NCBI GenBank assembly: GCA_025355855.1
Contig: JANXYU010000003.1
Location: 1-64,000 of the forward strand
From: Actinomycetota bacterium
GTDB lineage: Bacteria; Actinomycetota; JAHEXW01
Reading direction: 5' to 3'
Length of the DNA: 64,000 nt
Shown: one piece after another, positions 1-7,738 of the stretch
Numbering within the stretch: the first letter of the stretch is position 1
How the letters are laid out: each line of letters begins with the position of its first letter
Program-made: the position numbers and the translations under genes
The notes under the pieces: model-generated
What the model was told of the DNA's origin: nothing
Databases searched by the model: none
What the model saw: only the letters and a program-made list of their open reading frames with translations

Positions 1-29
1 TACTCCATTTAAATGGAGTAATGAAGTAC
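1..29. repeat. Palindromic element P1, cut by the window edge
   Basis: A perfect 20-bp palindrome centred on TTTAAA occupies positions 1-20, and the right arm runs on to about position 29 ending in GAAGTAC. The left arm lies outside the window. The same core and GAAGTA outer arm recur at 11195-11228 and 11277-11306. It sits about 14 bp upstream of the ABC transporter start codon, so it could be an operator or an RNA hairpin in the leader; this is inference. Confidence 0.7.
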
Positions 30-42
30 TAAGAAGGGAACT

Positions 43-846
43 GTGTTGCAGAACTCGGTCATCGAAGTCAACGGCCTTACAAAGCGATACGGTGATTTCA
101 CCGCCGTGGACGGAATCGACTTCACGGTTGGCGCGGGCGAATTCTTCGGCTTCGTTGGCCCTAATGGCGCGGGCAAAACGACAACCATCAGTATGCTCTG
201 CACGCTCGCTAGACCGACCGCCGGCAGAGCAACCATCGCCGGCTTCGACATTTCGGCCCAATCCGACCAGGTTCGGCGGCAGATCGGCGTTGTGTTTCAG
301 GAGGCGACGCTCGACAACCGTCTAACAGCGCGCGAGAATCTATCGTTCCATGCAGCCGTTTATCACGTGCCCCCAGCTGAACGCGGCGCACGCTTGACGG
401 ACGTCCTTGAACTGGTAGAACTGACCCGGTTCGCCGACGATATCGTGGACAATTTCTCCGGCGGCATGCGGCGCCGGCTGGAGGTCGCGCGCGGGCTGTT
501 GCACTCTCCGAAAGTTTTATTCTTGGATGAACCGACCCTGGGTCTAGACCCGCAAACACGAAACCGTATCTGGGAATACCTGCGGCGACTCGCCGACCGC
601 GATGACATGACTGTCTTTATGACAACGCATTACATGGAGGAAGCGGAGAATTGCGACCGGGTCGCCGTCATCGACCGCGGCGCTATAGTCGCCATCGACA
701 CTCCGTCGGCTCTGAAAAAACAGACCGGCGAGACAACGCTGGACGGTGTCTTCCTGAGACTTACCGGCCAAGCGATCAGGGACGAAGACATCTTGACCGG
801 AAAACACATGAGCCGGATCGCGGCCAAGGCAAAAGGGGGCCGCTAG
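43..846 (+). CDS. ABC-2 type exporter, ATP-binding subunit (DrrA-like)
   Basis: ATPase of a two-gene ABC exporter, acting at the cytoplasmic face of the membrane. Visible motifs are Walker A GPNGAGKTTT, signature SGGMRRRLEVARG and Walker B VLFLDEPTLGLDPQ followed by the H-loop histidine in MTTHYMEEAE. At 267 aa it is slightly shorter than classic DrrA (about 310-330 aa), lacking most of the C-terminal extension. The start is GTG at 43, behind the purine-rich ribosome site AAGAAGGG. The permease begins right after its stop codon. DrrA proteins export drugs or lipids, but the substrate here cannot be read from sequence. A palindrome directly upstream may be regulatory. Confidence 0.93.
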   Translation: MLQNSVIEVNGLTKRYGDFTAVDGIDFTVGAGEFFGFVGPNGAGKTTTISMLCTLARPTAGRATIAGFDISAQSDQVRRQIGVVFQEATLDNRLTARENLSFHAAVYHVPPAERGARLTDVLELVELTRFADDIVDNFSGGMRRRLEVARGLLHSPKVLFLDEPTLGLDPQTRNRIWEYLRRLADRDDMTVFMTTHYMEEAENCDRVAVIDRGAIVAIDTPSALKKQTGETTLDGVFLRLTGQAIRDEDILTGKHMSRIAAKAKGGR

Positions 847-1593
847 GTGGATATCAGCGCTATTTATGCAATCTGGCGGCGCGATTTGGTGGTTAATTGG
901 CGGGATAAAGGCCAGCTGATCGGCAGTCTGGTTCGATCCGTTTTGTGGCTAGTAGTGTTGGGACTTGGGTTGCGGGCGGCGTTCCGCAGCGTCGGCGGCG
1001 TTACGTTCAGCCAGTATATTTTTGCCGGCATTATCGGCATGACCTTATTGTTCGCGGGTGTTCAGTCGGCCATATCGATTGTCTGGGAGCGGGAATTCGG
1101 ATTTCTGCGGGAGCTGCTGGTCGCCCCCATTCCCCGTGGTGCGATCACAACCGCCAAGATGCTGAGCGGTGCGACCTGGGCACTTCTGCAGGGAGTGATC
1201 GTTCTGGCGCTGGCGCCGATAGTTGGCGTATCGCTCTCTCCTCTAATCATCGTTGAGGCTCTCGGAGTAATGGCGATAATGGCCATAATGATGACCAGCA
1301 TCGGAATCGTCATCGCCTCGCGCATCAGGAGCTTTCAGGGGTTCGGCGTTATCGTCAATGTCGTCTTGATGCCGATGTTCTTTCTCAGCACCGCCATCTT
1401 TCCGATGCCGTGGCTCCCGGATTGGCTCCGAACGATAATGATGTTCAATCCATTGACCTACGCTGTAGACGCGCTGCGAACCGTTACCATAGGGCTATAT
1501 GATTTCCCCTTCTGGTTCGATCTAAGCCTGACGATTGGGTTGGCCCTTGTCTTCGGCATCCTAGCCCGAGTGCTGTTTGTTAAAGAAATCTGA
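847..1593 (+). CDS. ABC-2 type exporter, permease subunit (DrrB-like)
   Basis: Integral membrane partner of the preceding ATPase. The GTG start at 847 follows the upstream TAG with no spacing, so the two genes are translationally coupled. The 248-aa product has about six hydrophobic segments and the ABC-2 permease pattern: a short cytoplasmic N-terminus, then a conserved central stretch with WEREFGFLRELLVAP, typical of DrrB/NodJ-type permeases, and a final helix ending in a short basic tail. Substrate unknown; multidrug, lipid or polysaccharide export are all possible for the family. Confidence 0.9.
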   Translation: MDISAIYAIWRRDLVVNWRDKGQLIGSLVRSVLWLVVLGLGLRAAFRSVGGVTFSQYIFAGIIGMTLLFAGVQSAISIVWEREFGFLRELLVAPIPRGAITTAKMLSGATWALLQGVIVLALAPIVGVSLSPLIIVEALGVMAIMAIMMTSIGIVIASRIRSFQGFGVIVNVVLMPMFFLSTAIFPMPWLPDWLRTIMMFNPLTYAVDALRTVTIGLYDFPFWFDLSLTIGLALVFGILARVLFVKEI

Positions 1594-1668
1594 CAGACGA
1601 AACTAGTTCTTGTCAGTCCCCGTTCGCCGGAAACCACCGCCAAACGCCCAGCAAAATCCCGAGCTTAA

Positions 1669-1746
1669 CGAGCCCGGCTAGCGAATTACATGGCCGGGTC
1701 GGTCATCGTAGTCGACGGCGGGGTATTGTTGTCTGCGGAGCCGGGG
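1669..1746 (+). pseudogene. Possible remnant of a short-chain dehydrogenase C-terminus
   Basis: In the roughly 150-bp gap between the exporter and the tungstate genes, the plus frame beginning after a TAA at 1666 reads LANYMAGSVIVVDGGV. This closely resembles the conserved C-terminal signature of FabG-like short-chain dehydrogenases (YxTGxxxxVDGG). No start codon or upstream body remains, and the frame runs on into the antisense of tupC. It looks like the surviving tail of a deleted gene. The match is from memory of the family, not from a search. Confidence 0.45.
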
Positions 1747-2841
1747 CTATTGTATGACGTGCACAGCCGTAGCTTTGAAACCGGCGATCACCGGAACGCC
1801 CGGCGCCAAAGCGAGCTCGTCCAACGACCGACGGGTAATCAGCGCCGCTAGCGGAAAACCGCAGTCGACGGTAATCCTGGCTGTCGGCCCCAGGATTGTG
1901 ACACCGATAACCTTGCCCGCCAAATGGTTACGGCGGCTGCCGGTCGCGCGGGGTGTCATCGAATCGATGGCCACCTCTTCGGGACGGACGCAGACCGTGA
2001 CCACGCTGCCGGGGACAGCTGGCGTTACCGCCTCGATAAGTGTCTCGGACGCGCCGCCGTCGATCCGCAACCTCGCCAAACCCTCGGCCGTGTCGAAGAC
2101 CGTCGCCGGCAAAATATTCTCTGTTCCGACGAAAGACGCGACGGCCGCGGTGGCCGGACGGTAGAACACGTCTTCCGGTGAGCCAAGCTGTGCGACGCGG
2201 CCAGCGTCGATTACGGCCAACCGGTCGGCGACAGCGTATGCCTCCTCCCGGCTATGCGTTACGTATAAGCAGGTTAATCCGAGTTCTTTGATAATACTCG
2301 TGACCTCACGAATCAGTTTATCCCTGGTTCCCGGATCCAACGAAGCCATCGGTTCGTCAAGAAGTAGGAGGGCCGGCTCGAAAACAACCGCCCGCGCCAG
2401 CGAAACACGCTGAGCTTCCCCGCCGGACAACGATTCCGTGTTAGCGTCCGCTCGGTCAGCGATACCAAAAATCTCTAATATCGCCACGACTCGCTTGGTG
2501 ATATCGGCTGGCGGTACTCGTCTGACCTTTAAACCGTAAGCGACGTTCTCCCGTACAGTGCCCCTGAATAACAGCGGTGATTGAAACGCCATTGAGATGC
2601 GGCGCCTGACATCTGAGCCAGGCAGTCCGCCTTTAACCACGTCGCCGCGCCAGAAGATCTGTCCTCGGTCGGGCCGAGTAATTAGTCCCAAAACATTCAA
2701 TAAAGTGCTCTTGCCGGCGCCCGTCTGGCCGACTAGAGCTAGAGTTTCGCCTGTCTTGACGTCTAATGACGGAACGTCCAGAATGGTCCGCCCTGACTTC
2801 CTGACTAAAATGTTCCTAACGGCTGTCAGTGGCTCGCTCAT
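1747..2841 (-). CDS. tupC: Tungstate ABC transporter, ATP-binding protein
   Basis: ATPase that powers oxyanion import. It carries Walker A GQTGAGKST, signature LSGGEAQRVSLARA and Walker B ALLLLDEPMASLDPG, followed by a C-terminal TOBE-like region (about residues 240-364) typical of molybdate/tungstate ATPases, which binds or senses the anion. The ATG overlaps the tupB stop as TGATG, so translation is coupled. It is the last gene of tupA-tupB-tupC. The assignment to tungstate rather than molybdate rests on the TupA/TupB partners and on the leader RNA. Confidence 0.9.
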   Translation of the reverse strand: MSEPLTAVRNILVRKSGRTILDVPSLDVKTGETLALVGQTGAGKSTLLNVLGLITRPDRGQIFWRGDVVKGGLPGSDVRRRISMAFQSPLLFRGTVRENVAYGLKVRRVPPADITKRVVAILEIFGIADRADANTESLSGGEAQRVSLARAVVFEPALLLLDEPMASLDPGTRDKLIREVTSIIKELGLTCLYVTHSREEAYAVADRLAVIDAGRVAQLGSPEDVFYRPATAAVASFVGTENILPATVFDTAEGLARLRIDGGASETLIEAVTPAVPGSVVTVCVRPEEVAIDSMTPRATGSRRNHLAGKVIGVTILGPTARITVDCGFPLAALITRRSLDELALAPGVPVIAGFKATAVHVIQ

Positions 2842-3533
2842 CAGGTATTCTTTTGTTGCGCGACCGTTATTACCCAGTTGACCAGGAAAGCCAGCGCCAG
2901 CAGGATGATGCTTAAGGCAATGGCGATAGCGGTATGGCCTTGTCGGGTCTCCTGAACTATCGCCGTAGTTAGGACCTGGGTCTGCCCTTTGATATTGCCG
3001 CCGACCATCAAGACGGCGCCAACTTCGCTAATGATTGCGCCGAACCCGGCCGTAACGGCCGCCAGTAGGCCCAGCCGGGCCTCTCTGACCACTTTGATGA
3101 AGAGTTGGAAACGCGTCGCGCCCAGCGACACGATCTGCGCGACCAGTTTTTGATCTAGCGCTTGTACTGTCGCCAATGTCACGCCGATAACCATTGGCGT
3201 CGCGATGATTACCTCGGCGATAATCATCGCCCGCGGCGAGTACAGAAGATCCAGACCCCCGAATGGTCCGTAGCGCGACAGCATCAGAAAAACAAACAAG
3301 CCGACAACGACAGGCGGCAAGGCCATGCCCGTGTTCGTTAAGATGACCAAAAACTTCCGCCCTTTGAATTCGCTTAGGCCAAGCCAGACGCCTAACGGCA
3401 AACCAAGTAACATAGCAATCAGTGTCGCAGTTCCGGTTACCTTTAATGACGTCAACAGTATTACAATCAGGTCGCGATTCAAACCGACTATCATCTTTAG
3501 GGCTTGAACTATTCCGTCCCAGATTACCGCCAC
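2841..3533 (-). CDS. tupB: Tungstate ABC transporter, permease
   Basis: Membrane channel of the importer, 230 aa with about five or six hydrophobic helices. The EAA-like loop that contacts the ATPase is visible around residues 130-160, with SLGATRFQLFIKVVREAR. Proteins of this length and pattern belong to the TupB/WtpB-like branch of the CysTW permease family. It lies 51 bp after tupA and overlaps tupC by one base. Confidence 0.92.
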   Translation of the reverse strand: MAVIWDGIVQALKMIVGLNRDLIVILLTSLKVTGTATLIAMLLGLPLGVWLGLSEFKGRKFLVILTNTGMALPPVVVGLFVFLMLSRYGPFGGLDLLYSPRAMIIAEVIIATPMVIGVTLATVQALDQKLVAQIVSLGATRFQLFIKVVREARLGLLAAVTAGFGAIISEVGAVLMVGGNIKGQTQVLTTAIVQETRQGHTAIAIALSIILLALAFLVNWVITVAQQKNT

Positions 3534-3584
3534 GATTCTTGGCTCACTTTCGCTCGCGCCAACAGATTGGCGTGGTTGGCTTGT

Positions 3585-4478
3585 CTATTTTGGGTTTCCG
3601 GTCGCCGCGCTAGGCGTGAACAGCGCCTGTCCGTACTTGGCTTTGCCGAACTTGCCAATGAGCTTTTGCACCTCAGGTAATGTGATCCAATCGACGAACT
3701 TCTTAGCGTCAACCTCGTTCACCTTAGCAAACTTCGCCTTGTTGACGATAATCACGCCGTATGGGTTAAAGAGGTCTTTCTGGCCCTCCACAAGAATCCC
3801 AAGACTGATTGATTTCTGTAGAGACAGAAAGGTTCCGCGGTCGATCAGGATGTACGCCTGCTTCTCATTAGCGATTTTCGTTGCTTCCCCCATGCCTTGT
3901 CCGACGTTGACGTACCAATCACCGGCCGGCGTCAGAGCGGTTTTCGTCCAGATTGACAATTCTTTGGTGTAGGTGCCGGAGTTGTCGCCGCGGGTTACGA
4001 ACGGTGCCTGTGCGGCGGCGATTGCCGCGAACGCCCTGTCGGGGCTGAGGCCCTTGATGCCCGCTGGATCGCCCGCCGGGCCGATTATCAAGAAGTCGTT
4101 ATACATTACATCCTTGCGCAAAGAACCAAAGCCATCGGCCATGAATTTATCTTCTTTTGCCCTGGCGTGCACCAATAGAACGTCCGCTTCGCCGCGCTGG
4201 CCCATAGCGATCGCTTCGCCTGTTCCGACCGCGATCGGTTTCGTCTTGATGTTGTATTTCTTGTCAAATATCGGCAAAAGATAGTCAAGCAGACCGGTAT
4301 CAGCGGTGCTGGTGGTCGTCGCCACGATCAGGCTTGTCGCCGCCGGACGTTTCTCCGTCACCTTCTTAGTTTCCGTTTTTGCTGTGCAACCGAACGCGCC
4401 CAACGCCAGGAATAATCCCAGGATAGCCACCGCCGCCGCGCGCCGCGCTGTCGTCTTCTTCATTTCAAGTCCGTCCAT
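3585..4478 (-). CDS. tupA: Tungstate-binding lipoprotein
   Basis: Extracellular substrate-binding protein that captures tungstate for TupBC. The N-terminus has a basic stretch, a hydrophobic core and a lipobox-like LGAFGC with Cys31 as the lipid-anchor residue. Conserved TupA features follow: IVATTTSTADTGLLDYLLP, the anion-binding region AVGTGEAIAMGQRGEADVLLVH, and FVTRGDNSGTYTKE. I chose the ATG at 4478 because AAGGGGG lies 8 bases upstream; an internal ATG at residue 6 is the alternative and gives a more typical signal peptide. A riboswitch and terminator precede it, so expression is probably controlled by cofactor level. Confidence 0.93.
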   Translation of the reverse strand: MDGLEMKKTTARRAAAVAILGLFLALGAFGCTAKTETKKVTEKRPAATSLIVATTTSTADTGLLDYLLPIFDKKYNIKTKPIAVGTGEAIAMGQRGEADVLLVHARAKEDKFMADGFGSLRKDVMYNDFLIIGPAGDPAGIKGLSPDRAFAAIAAAQAPFVTRGDNSGTYTKELSIWTKTALTPAGDWYVNVGQGMGEATKIANEKQAYILIDRGTFLSLQKSISLGILVEGQKDLFNPYGVIIVNKAKFAKVNEVDAKKFVDWITLPEVQKLIGKFGKAKYGQALFTPSAATGNPK

Positions 4479-4510
4479 ATTTCTTTCCCCCTTGTCGTAG
4501 TTGTTCTACG

Positions 4511-4548
4511 ATAATAAAAACACGCTGGCCAAAGGAAAAGACAGCGTG
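4511..4548 (-). terminator. Intrinsic terminator between riboswitch and tupA
   Basis: On the minus strand CACGCTG pairs with CAGCGTG (4521-4548), followed by TTTTTATTAT. It lies between the leader RNA and the tupA ribosome site, the layout expected for a transcriptional attenuator controlled by the upstream aptamer. Confidence 0.85.
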
Positions 4549-4564
4549 CGAACACGAACCATTA

Positions 4565-4686
4565 GACGCTCCTTTCCAAATTCGGGAGGCGGGTCGATTA
4601 CTCGGCCCACCCTGACGCCCAGCTAAAATATCTTGCCGGTCGATCGCCTCGTACCTCCCTTAAGGGACGTACGAGGTCGGAGTGAT
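4565..4686 (-). promoter_or_regulatory. Moco/Tuco-like riboswitch in the tupABC leader
   Basis: The minus-strand leader starts with CACTCCGACC and ends with GGAAAGGAGC, so CTCC and GGAG can close a basal stem. Inside is a strong hairpin (CCTCGTAC with GTACGAGG, 4649-4678), then a GGTGGGCC...GACCCGCC helical region (about 4588-4612). The CTCCGA...GGAAAGGAG frame is what I recall of the molybdenum/tungsten-cofactor RNA family, and position upstream of tungstate transport genes fits it. The terminator downstream suggests premature termination as the output. Covariance-model scoring has not been done. Confidence 0.75.
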
Positions 4687-4702
4687 ATTCAATTGTGCTT
4701 AC

Positions 4703-4731
4703 AGGTTATCAGTATGTAACATTTGTGTCAA
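4703..4731 (-). promoter_or_regulatory. Sigma-70-type promoter of the tupABC operon
   Basis: On the minus strand TTGACA (4726-4731) is separated by exactly 17 bases from TAACCT (4703-4708). Predicted initiation near 4696 falls just ahead of the riboswitch. Confidence 0.75.
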
Positions 4732-4781
4732 GGATTATTTCGCTTGCCGCTTCTGTGGTAAATCTGGCGGGAGTTCCTTGG

Positions 4782-4991
4782 CTAGCTTCTGTTTTTGGGA
4801 TTAAACAGCGGGAAGTTGGTTGCCTCGAAGGCTTGGTAGTCGGGGCATTTGCGGCAATGCGGACGCAAGCAGAATCCGTTCAGCCGGTCTTTTTCCAACG
4901 TATCCGCCACGCCCGGCAATTCGCAATGGTAGTGCCCGCTCTCCGTCTTGGCGACGAAGGGGCAATTCAATTCACCCGGTCGTTCACACAT
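4782..4991 (-). CDS. Small cysteine-rich protein of the U32/AAA operon
   Basis: A 69-aa protein with six cysteines (positions 2, 10, 23, 41, 46, 49) and a C-terminal CLRPHCRKC arrangement that could bind a metal or an Fe-S cluster. I do not recognise the family. The ATG at 4991 is preceded by AGGAGG, and the TAG stop of the upstream AAA gene is embedded in this ribosome site (TAGGAGG), so it belongs to the same operon. A longer open frame continues upstream but overlaps the AAA gene and is not credible. Function unknown; the partners suggest a redox or cluster-linked role. Confidence 0.7.
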   Translation of the reverse strand: MCERPGELNCPFVAKTESGHYHCELPGVADTLEKDRLNGFCLRPHCRKCPDYQAFEATNFPLFNPKNRS

Positions 4992-4999
4992 GGGGCCTC

Positions 5000-5917
5000 C
5001 TAAAACGTGTAGTAATGCGAACAGTCCAGTTCGCGCAGTTCCTGATATTTCTCGATCATGTCCGGCGTCAGCCAGGGTTCGATCTCCCCGACAGCCTGCC
5101 GAAAATGGGGCATCTCTATCTTGACCGAGCCGGCTTTGACGGCGTTCAACGCGGCCCGTTTGCAGAGGTTCTCCAGATCCCAACCGACAAAACCGGCGGT
5201 CTTCTCGGCTAGTTGGGCGTAGTCGATCTCGCCGCCCAGATTCGGCTCTAAACGTTTGATGTAAATGCGCAAGATGCCCTCTCGGTCGGCGGCAGTTGGC
5301 GGATGGACAAAGACCTTCCGGTTAAACCGGCTTTTCTCCTTGACCAAAGCCTGGTCGACAACGTCAATACGGTAGCAAGAACCCGCCAGCGCTACACCGG
5401 TAGCGACTGTGTTTACGTCGCCGCCGCCTTGAAGTTTATCTATCTCTTCTAAGAAAACTGTCGTCAGAGCCTTGTCGGCAAAGGTCGGCGGGATGCCGCG
5501 GCGGTTCCCCGGTGCCCAATCATAGTCGGCCCCGGCCCGCGGCGCCAACCATTCCACGTCGCTGATAAACAGAACACAGGGGGCCTTCTCCTGCGCCTCG
5601 GCAAACGCTTTGCGCAGTTCCTCAGGTTTACCCAACATTTCCTGGCCGGAAACGTAGATGTAGTGTGCCCCGGCGTCCTTGGCGGATGCTTCGGCCAGCA
5701 TCTTGATCCCTGTCCCCAAAGGCCCCCACATCAGAACGCCCATGGGCGGCTCGATATTCATTTCTTTGATCATGGCCGGGTTCTTCAGGGGCAGCGAAAT
5801 CATTTCCTTTAGTATCTCTTTGATGTCGTCAAAACCGCCGACGTCGTCCCAGTCAACGCGGGGCGGACGGCTCAAATAATAAACGCCGCCTTCGCCGTGA
5901 TGGTGGTCATGATGCAA
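5000..5917 (-). CDS. AAA-family protein with degenerate nucleotide-binding motifs
   Basis: 305 aa, clearly of the Cdc48/FtsH-like AAA fold: VDWDDVGGFDDIKEILKE opens the domain and GFVGWDLENLCKRAALNAV matches the lid helix. The catalytic motifs are altered. The P-loop reads GPLGTGIK (65-72) where GPPGTGKT is expected, so the Lys is replaced by Ile. Walker B reads VLFISDVE (115-122) instead of hhhhDE. The sensor-1 Asn is lost (VATGVALAG). Arg residues in SRFNR may keep the arginine-finger position. It begins with a His-rich tail (MHHDHHH) and ends in SHYYTF. The start is TTG at 5917, behind AGGAGG that overlaps the stop of the previous gene. Probably a scaffold or regulator rather than a working ATPase. 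Confidence 0.85.
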   Translation of the reverse strand: MHHDHHHGEGGVYYLSRPPRVDWDDVGGFDDIKEILKEMISLPLKNPAMIKEMNIEPPMGVLMWGPLGTGIKMLAEASAKDAGAHYIYVSGQEMLGKPEELRKAFAEAQEKAPCVLFISDVEWLAPRAGADYDWAPGNRRGIPPTFADKALTTVFLEEIDKLQGGGDVNTVATGVALAGSCYRIDVVDQALVKEKSRFNRKVFVHPPTAADREGILRIYIKRLEPNLGGEIDYAQLAEKTAGFVGWDLENLCKRAALNAVKAGSVKIEMPHFRQAVGEIEPWLTPDMIEKYQELRELDCSHYYTF

Positions 5918-5928
5918 TTTTTGTCCTC

Positions 5929-6723
5929 CTATACCGGGATTGACGACTCAAATACGATCCGGTCAAAGCCCTGGCTCGTGAGTTCTTCATCGGACGGAAT
6001 GTCTTGGTTTTCATAAAACTGGGCGTTCCCGGCCGCCCAAACCGGCCGGTTAAAGATATCACCCGTCTCCTCTATCATACCCTGCCGGCAGGCCCGCCCG
6101 CATTCGCCCGCGATGTTCAGCCAGCGCCCATCCTGGAAAGCGAACGGACAATATCGGGTGGTGGTGACGTAACCGAAAGGCGCGTATAGAGACGCGGCCA
6201 AGCCAGAGTCGGTGAAATCGGAGGTCCCTCCTTGAGGCAGGTTGTCCAGTTCGACGCGACCGACACCCTTGTCTTTCAGGTACTTCCGCAGAATCGGGGA
6301 ATCGAAAGTCGACGCGCGCCACGTTTCAGCAAGCGCGGGACCGGCGTCCGCTTGGCGCGATGAGATGCCGAAGCCGCGTTTCTGACCGGACAGGAGCCTG
6401 CCTAGAACGGGAGCGATATCAGGTCGCTCTTGCCGCAGCAGAAGCAGCGTCCCGTAGTCATTGCAGACAACCTCGATTGACCGGTCGGCGGGCAACGACA
6501 CAAACACGTCGCGCAACAACGTTAAGCCTCGGTCCGTGACATACGGTGTTAGCAAGGAAAAATCGAGGCCGGAGTCGGCCGCGGTCAGTATCGCGGCGGC
6601 GGTCTCCTCGACCCCGGGAATCTTGTTCTCACAAAACTCCGCCCCGAAATATAGCCTGCTAAAACCAGCCGAATCGAATTCACCAGGTATTTCGGTCAAG
6701 TAGATGGCGCGTTCCATGACCAT
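5929..6723 (-). CDS. U32 family protein, UbiV-like subunit
   Basis: 264 aa, second half of a U32 pair. It has the LYFGAEFCENKIP segment and the pattern C31, C192-x15-C208-x3-C212. This resembles the four cysteines that hold the 4Fe-4S cluster in UbiV (as I recall, C39, C180, C193, C197 in the E. coli protein). The ATG at 6723 shares a base with the stop of the upstream U32 gene (TGATG) and has GGAGG four bases ahead; a start at 6762 would overlap the neighbour by 40 bp. UbiU/UbiV pairs act in oxygen-independent hydroxylation of ubiquinone precursors, and other U32 proteins modify RNA. The substrate here is unknown. Confidence 0.8.
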   Translation of the reverse strand: MVMERAIYLTEIPGEFDSAGFSRLYFGAEFCENKIPGVEETAAAILTAADSGLDFSLLTPYVTDRGLTLLRDVFVSLPADRSIEVVCNDYGTLLLLRQERPDIAPVLGRLLSGQKRGFGISSRQADAGPALAETWRASTFDSPILRKYLKDKGVGRVELDNLPQGGTSDFTDSGLAASLYAPFGYVTTTRYCPFAFQDGRWLNIAGECGRACRQGMIEETGDIFNRPVWAAGNAQFYENQDIPSDEELTSQGFDRIVFESSIPV

Positions 6724-7661
6724 CAGTCCTCCGCCGGGAAATAGCAGGAATATGGGTCGCAATCGGCGTTAAACAGTTCAGCATGCGATTGCCGGGCCAC
6801 CTCCGCCATCGCTGCCGGCCCCGCGCCCGTCAGCGATACGTCTCGGAGCGCCGCGACGGCGCGAACCGCCCGCGTTTTATCTTCCGTACGACGGCCCCGG
6901 CCGGCTATTTTCACAGCTGACAAGCCCGCCGTTTCCAGCGTGTAGTAACCGCACAAGCCACAAGCGTTGCCCCTTGGCTTAGTAGACCAGGCAGCGTGAG
7001 CGGCCGAAGCCGGCGAAGCCTCCGTGGTGGGCTCTAGATCGCAGGGATAACCACAAGGCCAGATATGTTCGGGGTTGTCGTCATGAAAGAAAGAGCATAG
7101 GCCCTCGACGTTCGGGCATTTCCCGTACATCAGAAAGGACTCAAAATCCATTTCGGGTTCCGCGGCGATTATCCGCGCGGCCTCAGCGGTCGTCAGAGAG
7201 CGATCCAGCACGACCCGAGCCGCGCCTAGATCGCCATAAAAACGCGCGGCGGCCGAGTTCATAACCCCCGCCAATATGCTGATGTGCAACTCAATAGGAT
7301 AGCGCCGCTTCTTGATCTCAAGGATGAGACCGGGGTCGGCGACAATGAGAGCGTCTATCTTAAACTGCACCGCTCGCTCGATTTCACGCAGGACAAGCGG
7401 CAGTTGCGCGGGGGAGTAGAAGTTGTTATTCAGAGTAAGAAAGAACGGGCGGGACAGCGTGTGCGCGGCCTCGACCCCGGCTGCCAACTCGTCGGTCGTG
7501 GAGAATTGCGCGTCGGCGAACGTGCGTTTATTGAGAGAACCGACATCGGCGTACGCGGTATTCCATTCAGCCGGCAGGAAACCGCCATAGAACTCGTCCG
7601 CACCCGCTTCGGCCAGCGTTTCTATCTCTTCAACATGATCGACCGGCGCCAATATCTTCAT
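6723..7661 (-). CDS. U32 family protein, UbiU-like subunit
   Basis: 312-aa U32 peptidase-family protein and first gene of a four-gene operon. The N-terminus MKILAPVDHVEEIETLAEAG with ADEFYGG is the U32 barrel start. Cysteines C182-x6-C189, C203, C207, C234 and C237 lie where UbiU keeps its Fe-S ligands (C169-x6-C176 and two further Cys, from memory). Despite the family name, characterised members are mostly hydroxylase-type or RNA-modifying Fe-S proteins, not proteases. It is followed without a gap by the UbiV-like partner. The ribosome site before ATG 7661 is weak. Confidence 0.85.
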   Translation of the reverse strand: MKILAPVDHVEEIETLAEAGADEFYGGFLPAEWNTAYADVGSLNKRTFADAQFSTTDELAAGVEAAHTLSRPFFLTLNNNFYSPAQLPLVLREIERAVQFKIDALIVADPGLILEIKKRRYPIELHISILAGVMNSAAARFYGDLGAARVVLDRSLTTAEAARIIAAEPEMDFESFLMYGKCPNVEGLCSFFHDDNPEHIWPCGYPCDLEPTTEASPASAAHAAWSTKPRGNACGLCGYYTLETAGLSAVKIAGRGRRTEDKTRAVRAVAALRDVSLTGAGPAAMAEVARQSHAELFNADCDPYSCYFPAED

Positions 7662-7695
7662 GGAGTTATCGTATCACAGGGAAGTACCGGGCTCC

Positions 7696-7725
7696 GAGAA
7701 TGGTGCCGGGGGGACACTCGAACCC
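7696..7725 (-). other. tRNA 3'-end fragment (possible attachment-site scar)
   Basis: About 30 bp here (GAGAATGGTGCC...ACTCGAACCC) match the 3' end of the tRNA-Leu gene at 10033-10118 in direct orientation, including the CCA end and four or five bases beyond it, with a one-base gap and a few changes. The T-stem is mismatched and no 5' half exists, so it is not a functional tRNA. The two copies flank the PAS/HD-GYP gene. Confidence 0.6.
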
Positions 7726-7738
7726 GCGTATTGCCGTA

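Noticed and set aside
4992..5183. Upstream extension of the Cys-rich protein to 133 aa
   Set aside because: The extension overlaps the AAA gene in another frame; the ATG at 4991 has a strong ribosome site and gives a sensible protein.
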